Shown: positions 6,401 through 9,836 of the stretch, piece after piece
How positions within the stretch are numbered: the stretch's first letter is position 1
Layout of the letters: each line of letters begins with the position of its first letter
Origin: Nanobdellota archaeon
GTDB lineage: Archaea > Nanobdellota > Nanobdellia > Pacearchaeales > GW2011-AR1
NCBI GenBank assembly: GCA_030704765.1
Contig: JAUYDD010000208.1
Location: 1 to 9,836, forward strand
Length of the DNA stretch: 9,836 nucleotides
Reading direction: 5' to 3'
Translations under genes and position numbers: made by a program
Notes under the pieces: generated by a model
Database searches by the model: none
Told to the model about the DNA's origin: nothing
What the model saw: only the letters and a program-made list of their open reading frames with translations

Positions 6401-7015
6401 TCCTATTTTCTTATTTAAGTTTTCAATCCCATAGTCAATAATTTTTTGTTTTAACAAAATATGAAAATTATCTTTTAAATTTACATAAAAATTTTCATTT
6501 GAAAGTTTTGATATGATTTCTTTTTTTATATTTAAATTTGAGCTAGTCTCTAATTTCCTAGCACAAACAATCCTATCCCCCAATCTCAAATCCTTTGCTT
6601 CTATATCTAAAAATCCATCTTTATAGGCAACATATTTGTGTTCAGGAGTTGTTTCAATCTCAAAACCATTTCTTAACTTTATCTTGATTGTATTTCCTCC
6701 AAGAAGCCTCCAGGCATATTGAATTTCTTTTTTTTCTATTTTTCCTGCATCTTTGTTTAGTGTAAAAATTTCAATTTTTTTATTAGGCATAAAAACAGTA
6801 TGTTCTTCATTTTCTTTAAAAACAGAACCATCTGAAGAAATCTCTTCATATATTTCTTTAGCAGTTTTAACAGACCCGTCAACCATTAATAATCTTGAAT
6901 CACCAGCAACACATTTTCCATGATGGATATGCGCTGAAGTAGCGATGTTTCTAATATTTTCTTGTGTATATATGAGTCTTTTTATTTTCTCAAATGGAGT
7001 TTCCTTTTTTGCCAT
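3386..7015 (-). CDS. fusA: Translation elongation factor EF-2, intein-containing precursor
   Basis: EF-2 is the GTPase that translocates tRNA and mRNA on the archaeal ribosome. From the ATG at 7015 the precursor is 1209 residues; removal of the 478-residue intein leaves 731, the usual archaeal length. The P-loop AHIHHGK ends at residue 34, the intein follows, and the extein resumes with TALTDNLLAAAGM. G3 DTPGHIDF, G4 NKVD and the G5-like SAK are present, as is the domain IV loop HEDAIHRG whose second His (606 in the mature protein) is the diphthamide acceptor. Oddities are HIHHGKTA where HIDHGKTT is usual, and RLLTV where the switch I consensus is RGITI. A TTG at 7045 in frame would add ten residues outside the family alignment, so ATG-GCA-AAA at 7015 is preferred. 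It ends the str gene cluster on this strand. Confidence 0.96.
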   Translation of the reverse strand: MAKKETPFEKIKRLIYTQENIRNIATSAHIHHGKCVAGDSRLLMVDGSVKTAKEIYEEISSDGSVFKENEEHTVFMPNKKIEIFTLNKDAGKIEKKEIQYAWRLLGGNTIKIKLRNGFEIETTPEHKYVAYKDGFLDIEAKDLRLGDRIVCARKLETSSNLNIKKEIISKLSNENFYVNLKDNFHILLKQKIIDYGIENLNKKIGISIKNKSFYHGIWQNRYNLNDLLKISELFGINLEEIYENIEFIYYRTGKQFGGNSLKMKLPQNFEELFYIAGLFLGDGSGKKFIVGKDELGNELVRICKTLGINPIKKQWHQKTPEIHTNMTLAYMLKCLFDYPLKQKSHNIKISSFVFKSDNKYAASLLRGYFDTDGCVEKSRRAITISSVSKKMIEDLHLLLLRFGCISIKEKDNTISISGLSAINFKKEIGFFLKKKSEKLDILIEKVSGSVVCDKIKVGNQMMILNKKLKDFDSEQLAFIEVNSISQGFQEIVYDFTIPETHNFISDGMVIHNTALTDNLLAAAGMMSEKLAGNLDRGMVTWQHSDEQERLLTVDAANVSMAHELGGKEYLINLIDTPGHIDFSGNVTRAMRAIDGTIVLVCASEGIMPQTETVMKQALRERVKPILFINKVDRMIKELKLTPEGMQERFMKIIDHFNILIEQIAEPEFRQKWRVNVMDGSVIFGSAKDNWALSIAYMKKKGISFKDIISLYDGTMTEEQRKDWVWKNAPLFEVLLDAVVEHLPSPIDAQKYRIPKIWQGDPTSDFGKGLISCDKNGEVAFVITNTIIEPRSGKEINAGRLFSGTLREGMEVYLNNEKKKQKIQQVLVYNGIKPEQMEEVPAGNVLAITGLVSKPGETITINPHESFENIRHIFDPVITKSITVPKPQDLPKLIEVLKKVAKEDPTLKIEINEETGENLMSGMGELHLEIIENRIKTEKGVDVKTSEPIVVYRETVMKKGQTGEGKSPNKHNLFFIEVEPLEDSVYQAIKNRELPERRFKKREEEVWKKLNECDISNDEARKYVDIYKGCAILSKIKGEVHLGEVIEMILDGIEQVIDAGTLTREPCTKLKISLVDIKLHEDAIHRGPAQVYPAVRDSIRMSINTATPCLFEPVQTLLVEGPIEHMGDLTKLIQSKRGQIIDIEQGAGHVTVKVKMPVAAMIGIASDLRSATEGRGTFSMIDQSFERVPQSIQPEVIRSIRQRKGLADNE
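5480..6913 (-). mobile_element. EF-2 intein with LAGLIDADG homing endonuclease
   Basis: The intein is 478 residues. It starts with Cys1 (CVAGDSRLLMVDG) and ends with HN, followed by extein Thr. Block B is TTPEH (88-92) with the catalytic His; block F is YDFTIPETHNF (459-469); block G is GMVIHN. Two dodecapeptide motifs, YIAGLFLGDG (240-249) and LLRGYFDTDG (330-339), keep both acidic residues (D248, D338), so the endonuclease may be active. It interrupts the P-loop between Lys34 and Thr of EF-2, so GTP binding requires splicing. Terminal residues for class 1 splicing (Cys1, penultimate His, Asn, then Thr) are all present. The region is visibly richer in A/T runs than the exteins, which fits horizontal entry. 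Removing it restores a continuous EF-2 reading frame. Confidence 0.96.
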
Positions 7016-7461
7016 TTTTCTGTTTTTATTTTTTAAAAATGGCAAATTGAAAATTCTTAATTTTCATTTTTGCCATGTTAAAGTTTATGATTCAAAGTTT
7101 TTAAATTTTAATAGCCAAAAAAATCTTTGATTTTTTTGCCATTTTCAAATTTTTCTCAAATTTTTACGAAATTTTAACAGATAGAAAATTTTATAAATTT
7201 TCTGTATGTGAAGGTTCGTAAGAACCGAGTAATTATCTTTAGAAGTTTAAAAAAAATTAAACCCTAATTTTAATAAATATTGATATTAAACACGGTTTAA
7301 AAAGCTTTTTATCAATTTTCATCATTTTCTGTTTCTTCATTTAGAATTTTTCAAATATCTGTTCATCAGTGTTCTCTTAGGCCTTTCTTATTTTTCTTCC
7401 ATAATATATTGCAAATTGCATAAATAAGCATATACGCAGTACTTATCTAACTTATAAGTTT
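7016..7461 (-). other. Long EF-2 leader / intergenic region
   Basis: About 450 bp between the metalloprotein stop and the EF-2 ATG hold no convincing gene. Visible items, in minus-strand order, are a perfect palindrome AACTTATAAGTT just after the upstream stop (7449-7460), a TATA-like box (7294-7308), a small hairpin GGTTC/GAACC (7213-7226), and three copies of ATGGCAAAAA (starts at 7142, 7076 and 7015). The first two copies open ORFs of 13 codons (7101-7142) and 16 codons (7026-7076) and each sits in a hairpin. An alternative TATA-like TTTTTAAAAAAT at about 7029-7040 is only 20 bp from the EF-2 ATG. Confidence 0.5.
7294..7308 (-). promoter_or_regulatory. Candidate EF-2 promoter (BRE/TATA-like)
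   Basis: AAAGCTTTTTAAACC on the minus strand is identical over 15 bp to the box before rps12 (9690-9704). As a TATA/BRE it would start transcription near 7275, giving an EF-2 leader of about 260 nt. The exact match supports a shared promoter; the distance to the gene is unusually long for archaea. Confidence 0.4.
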
Positions 7462-8253
7462 TTATGAAGTCTTTGCTGATTCTAGCTCAAACTCTTTCCA
7501 CCTTTTTGGTATTTCAAGTAGGACTCCTTGTCCATGTCTTTCTAAAGTCTGCTCAATCTTTCTCATTCCCCTTTGGTATGGGTTTTCCTCATCATTGACA
7601 AATATCTGTTTTATTGGATAAATATTTCTGAAATATTTTCTTTCACAATATCTTGCAAAACCTTCAATCCATTCTTTTTGGACTGTCCAGTCACCTTTAT
7701 TTAATCTCATTTGATTAAGGAATACTGGTTCTTCATTAACGCTCTCCCATAATGCATGAGAAAGTTCATGCACAATTCCTTGGTCGTTTATTTTTACTCC
7801 CCTATATAAAAAATATCTTGTGTTATAGCCAAAACAAAAATAAATGTTCTTGTTTTCATATGCGAAAAAGACTTGTCTCTGGCATAGTAATTTATGTAGC
7901 ACAGTATTTATTGCTGTTCCAATCTTTATTCCTAACTCTGTACCTGGAGAAGTTTCTATTCTTCTTGAAGTTATATTTATAACATGGTCTCTTGGCCATT
8001 CTTTGTAATCTTTTACTTCAACATTTCCAAGAGCTATTCCTATAGTATCTTCAATTCTTGGCTGATAATAGCTGATAAGGCTCCTAAGATGTTCAAGATA
8101 TTCTTTTTTTACTCTTGATGTAAAAGGAAATAAAGACAAACTTGATACAAGTGCCCTATCCCACTCATCATTTCCTGGAAAGCGTCTTATTTTAGGTCTA
8201 GGAGGCAATGAAAAATATTCTACAAGGTCTTGTAAATTATTTCTATTTGTCAT
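7462..8253 (-). CDS. HExxH zincin-like metalloprotein within the str cluster
   Basis: From the ATG at 8253 the product has 263 residues. The motif GIVHELSHALWE places H162, E163 and H166 as a zinc-binding HExxH, and EWIEGFARYCE downstream supplies a likely third ligand Glu (E197), the gluzincin pattern of clan MA metallopeptidases. No signal peptide or membrane segment is visible, so it should act in the cytoplasm. It is basic with strand-like segments around 130-155 and a Lys/Arg-rich C-terminus. A GTG at 8289 would add 12 residues (VCGRRVLIKLR) and lies 23 bp after the rps7 stop; ATG is preferred but not proven. It sits between rps7 and EF-2, where most archaea have no gene, on the same strand. 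It may be a processing peptidase or a structural zinc protein; the substrate is unknown. Confidence 0.8.
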   Translation of the reverse strand: MTNRNNLQDLVEYFSLPPRPKIRRFPGNDEWDRALVSSLSLFPFTSRVKKEYLEHLRSLISYYQPRIEDTIGIALGNVEVKDYKEWPRDHVINITSRRIETSPGTELGIKIGTAINTVLHKLLCQRQVFFAYENKNIYFCFGYNTRYFLYRGVKINDQGIVHELSHALWESVNEEPVFLNQMRLNKGDWTVQKEWIEGFARYCERKYFRNIYPIKQIFVNDEENPYQRGMRKIEQTLERHGQGVLLEIPKRWKEFELESAKTS

Positions 8254-8312
8254 TCTTAATTTTATCAGAACTCTTCTCCCACAAACCACTTACAACCAAC
8301 TACTAACGATAT

Positions 8313-8999
8313 TTACCTAGCACTATCAGCCTGCTTTTCAGAATCTCTTTTCTTTATCATAGCATAGCTGTCAGGTTCAGCCCTGTAAGCTTTTATTATC
8401 TCATTAGCTAATGCTTCTTCAATCTTTGTTTTTTTATTGAAAGATTTATCATAACTTCCTTGTACTATCATCCTTAACGTCATTGTGACTTTTCTTAATG
8501 GAGAGATATCAACTGCTTGAGGATATCTTGCTCCTCCGTATTCAATCACAGTTATACCATCTCTTGGAGCTGCATTTTCTATTGCAGTGACTAAAACTTG
8601 TACAGGATTTGTATTTGTCTTACCTTCAATTATCTTTAAGCAGTTTAATACAATCCTCATGTTTTGTGAAAATTTTCCAGTTTTCCAAAATGTCTGTATC
8701 TTATGTTTTTTTCCTCTATGTCCAGGAACAGCAACAAGATTTGCAAACAGCTCAATTAAGTTTATTTTTGATTTTGAAAATTTTTCCCTGACTCTTCCAT
8801 AACTTTTTACAACAAGTTTTGGTTCAAGATTTACGTATCGTCTCATTCCAGGATCATTGACTTTTACTTCAGATACATCATAAAGGCCGAACAGTTTGAA
8901 ACCTTCTTGTTTCTTTTTTGTTTCAACTTCTATAAGTTCATTCTCTATTTCTTGTATTTGTTCTTCGTTCATGTCTTCAGTCTGCCCTGTTTCTGTCAT
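8313..8999 (-). CDS. rps7: Small ribosomal subunit protein S7 (uS7)
   Basis: uS7 binds the 3' major domain of 16S rRNA and helps form the head of the 30S subunit near the E site. The 228-residue protein shows the archaeal signatures DPGMRRYVNLEPKLV (49-63), NPVQVLVTAIENAAPRD (131-147) and GGARYPQAVDISPLR (155-169), and the usual C-terminal SAR. An N-terminal acidic extension of about 33 residues (MTETGQTEDMNEEQ...) precedes the conserved core, slightly longer than typical archaeal S7. The ATG overlaps the stop of a 57-codon ORF as ATGA, which implies translational coupling. The metalloprotein gene follows on the same strand. Confidence 0.96.
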   Translation of the reverse strand: MTETGQTEDMNEEQIQEIENELIEVETKKKQEGFKLFGLYDVSEVKVNDPGMRRYVNLEPKLVVKSYGRVREKFSKSKINLIELFANLVAVPGHRGKKHKIQTFWKTGKFSQNMRIVLNCLKIIEGKTNTNPVQVLVTAIENAAPRDGITVIEYGGARYPQAVDISPLRKVTMTLRMIVQGSYDKSFNKKTKIEEALANEIIKAYRAEPDSYAMIKKRDSEKQADSAR

Positions 9000-9169
9000 T
9001 TTATCATCAAATAATGTGGTTTAGGTATATGATGAAAATTATCTAATCTTAAATTGCCTGCATCTGGTGTGTCTTCTCTTGGTTCATTCATTTCTCCTCT
9101 TTTAAGTTTTCCAAATCTTTGGCTATAAAAATCATCATTACCCCTATCTAACCTAAAATTGTTTGTCAT
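8996..9169 (-). CDS. Small basic protein, 57 aa, coupled to rps7
   Basis: This short ORF fills the gap between rps12 and rps7. Its TGA overlaps the rps7 ATG (ATGA), the commonest arrangement for translational coupling in operons. The product starts MTNNFRLDRGNDDFYSQRFG and ends HHIPKPHYLMIK. It is hydrophilic and rich in Arg, Asn and Asp, with a repeated N-[FL]-R-L-D motif at residues 4-8 and 39-43, and no membrane segment. A purine-rich AGAGGAAAAG lies about 15-25 nt upstream, a weak Shine-Dalgarno candidate. I do not recognise a family. Position suggests a role in or near the ribosome, or a leader-type coupling peptide (inference). The chance of a random 57-codon ORF is appreciable, but the exact stop/start overlap and gap-filling fit favour a real gene. 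Confidence 0.6.
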   Translation of the reverse strand: MTNNFRLDRGNDDFYSQRFGKLKRGEMNEPREDTPDAGNLRLDNFHHIPKPHYLMIK

Positions 9170-9206
9170 GTTTATCTTACGAAGCTTTTCCTCTATAAGC
9201 GAGTAT

Positions 9207-9230
9207 ATGAAAATTAATTTTAATTTTCAT
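9207..9230 (-). repeat. Hairpin spanning the rps12 stop codon
   Basis: ATGAAAATT and AATTTTCAT are perfect 9-bp complements around a 6-nt AAAATT loop, on the minus strand. The TGA of rps12 lies in the 5' arm. It is weak thermodynamically (A/T pairs) and could be an mRNA processing or coupling feature, or chance. Confidence 0.4.
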
Positions 9231-9649
9231 CTTCTACCTTTCTCTATCTTTCCTTTCCACAATAGTTTCAAAGGCTGGTCATTTACTTTAATAACTTTCC
9301 ATCTGACTCCCGGAATATCACCTTTGCTTCTTCCTTGTTTTCCTCCAATCCTCTCGATTAAGACCTCATCATGTTCGTCAATGAATTTTTGCGCTAAGTT
9401 TCCTGGAATGAATGCAGTGACTGTCCTAGAATTTTTTATTAATTGTACTTTGCAGCATTTTCTCATTGCAGAGTTAGGCTGTTTTGCTTCTTTTTGAACT
9501 TTTTCAATCACAATCCCTTTTGCTTGGTTTTTTCCTCCAAGTGGATCTGATTTCTTGAAAAGGTTCAAGGTCCTGACTTTATAAGGCCTGTCTTTCCATC
9601 TGAATTTTCTTCTGTTCTTTATTAGTTTTGTTGCGTTTCGTAAACCCAT
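9227..9649 (-). CDS. rps12: Small ribosomal subunit protein S12 (uS12)
   Basis: uS12 lies at the decoding centre of the 30S subunit and controls accuracy. The 140-residue product carries the archaeal/eukaryotic-type motifs GIVIEKV (45-51), KQPNSAMRK (56-64), TAFIPG (78-83), DEHDEVLIERIGG (91-103) and GDIPGVRW (110-117). The N-terminus (MGLRNATKLIKNRRK) is a little shorter than the usual archaeal MGKKxPxGLxAARKL. ATG at 9649 matches the family start. A TATA-like box lies about 46 bp upstream, giving a leader of about 20 nt. It is the first gene of the str cluster visible here; the nusA and rpl30e genes commonly found upstream are not in the remaining 187 bp. Confidence 0.97.
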   Translation of the reverse strand: MGLRNATKLIKNRRKFRWKDRPYKVRTLNLFKKSDPLGGKNQAKGIVIEKVQKEAKQPNSAMRKCCKVQLIKNSRTVTAFIPGNLAQKFIDEHDEVLIERIGGKQGRSKGDIPGVRWKVIKVNDQPLKLLWKGKIEKGRR

Positions 9650-9689
9650 TTTGATATGAATAAGTTTAATAATTAATGATAATATTAAG

Positions 9690-9704
9690 GGTTTAAAAAG
9701 CTTT
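9690..9704 (-). promoter_or_regulatory. rps12 promoter (BRE/TATA-like)
   Basis: AAAGCTTTTTAAACC on the minus strand has a purine-rich start resembling a BRE, then a T/A-rich TATA core. Transcription would begin near 9670, about 20 nt before the ATG. The same 15 bp recur at 7294-7308 before EF-2. Confidence 0.5.
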
Positions 9705-9751
9705 ATGTTAACCTAGCCTTGCGTACATATTATTTAATTTTCTTAAAATAA

Positions 9752-9788
9752 GATAATCTTGCTCGGTTGTGCAAGATTATCCTTGCAC
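9752..9788. repeat. Two mutually exclusive hairpins upstream of rps12
   Basis: GATAATCTTGC (9752-9762) pairs with GCAAGATTATC (9771-9781) over 11 bp. GTGCAAG (9769-9775) pairs with CTTGCAC (9782-9788) over 7 bp. The two share 9771-9781 and cannot form together. On the minus strand the 11-bp hairpin is followed by TTATTTTAAG. It lies upstream of the rps12 promoter, so it probably ends an upstream transcript rather than leading rps12; GCAAG recurs nearby at several places. Confidence 0.5.
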
Positions 9789-9836
9789 TTACTTGTACAA
9801 ACTTGCTATGAAGCCTTATCTTGCTGACAATCCCAT

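Noticed and set aside
7016..7045. TTG start at 7045 giving ten extra EF-2 residues
   Set aside because: The extra residues MPFLKNKNRK do not fit the EF-2 family N-terminus, and ATG at 7015 gives MAKKETPFEKIK at the usual place and length.
7213..7226. GGTTC-GTAA-GAACC hairpin resembling a tRNA T-arm or GNRA-capped RNA
   Set aside because: There is no acceptor, D or anticodon arm around it and the loop lacks the 7-nt TTCRANY form. A 5-bp hairpin with a GNRA-type loop alone does not support an RNA gene.
9177..9230. 17-codon ORF starting within the rps12 stop (ATGA)
   Set aside because: It is very short, AT-rich, and its start lies in a hairpin formed by the same bases. Nothing beyond the overlap supports it.
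9159..9497. 112-codon plus-strand ORF opposite rps12
   Set aside because: It lies antisense to the clear rps12 gene, and its Phe/Ser/Leu-rich product is the usual shadow of an AT-rich coding strand.
1..9836. CRISPR array
   Set aside because: No series of regularly spaced direct repeats was found; the repeated elements occur only twice and in opposite orientation.

Overview
The window is AT-rich DNA of an archaeon, most likely a DPANN-type lineage (Woesearchaeota/Pacearchaeota-like; inference). The archaeal call rests on archaeal-type ribosomal proteins S12 and S7 next to an EF-2 that carries the diphthamide-acceptor HEDAIHRG loop, and on TATA-like boxes about 26-29 bp before several start codons with no Shine-Dalgarno, which fits leaderless transcripts.

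Right part (about 3386-9836, all minus strand): a modified str (streptomycin) ribosomal operon read right to left. The order is rps12 (9227-9649), an unannotated 57-codon ORF whose TGA overlaps the rps7 ATG (8996-9169), rps7 (8313-8999), a HExxH zincin-like metalloprotein (7462-8253), a leader of about 450 bp, and the EF-2 gene (3386-7015). EF-2 is split by a 478-residue intein with a LAGLIDADG homing endonuclease (5480-6913). The intein sits exactly between Lys and Thr of the GTP-binding P-loop, so no functional GTPase can exist before splicing.

Left part (about 1-3304): two divergent transcription units unrelated to translation. On the minus strand are a cyclopropane-fatty-acid-synthase-type methyltransferase (1345-2544) and a probably secreted protein with two EF-hand/beta-domain repeats (145-1221). 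On the plus strand is a 116-residue protein whose N-terminus resembles CsrA (2786-3136). The 241-bp divergent intergenic region holds two strong hairpins.

The most unusual signal is a pair of about 75-nt elements (63-136 and 3148-3223). Each lies 8-11 nt after a stop codon, in the same orientation as its gene, and folds into a three-way junction followed by a bulged hairpin with a TTTA loop and a T-run. The junctions differ at three positions. Two differences form a compensatory base-pair swap and the third turns a G-C into a G-U pair only in the gene-sense strand. The downstream hairpin keeps its architecture while almost all stem bases differ. This suggests a selected 3'-UTR or terminator-linked RNA family, though the two copies also form inverted repeats around a 3.1-kb gene block.

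Smaller oddities are three copies of the EF-2 start sequence ATGGCAAAAA in its leader, a second copy of the EF-2 3' end just after its stop, and a pair of mutually exclusive hairpins upstream of rps12.
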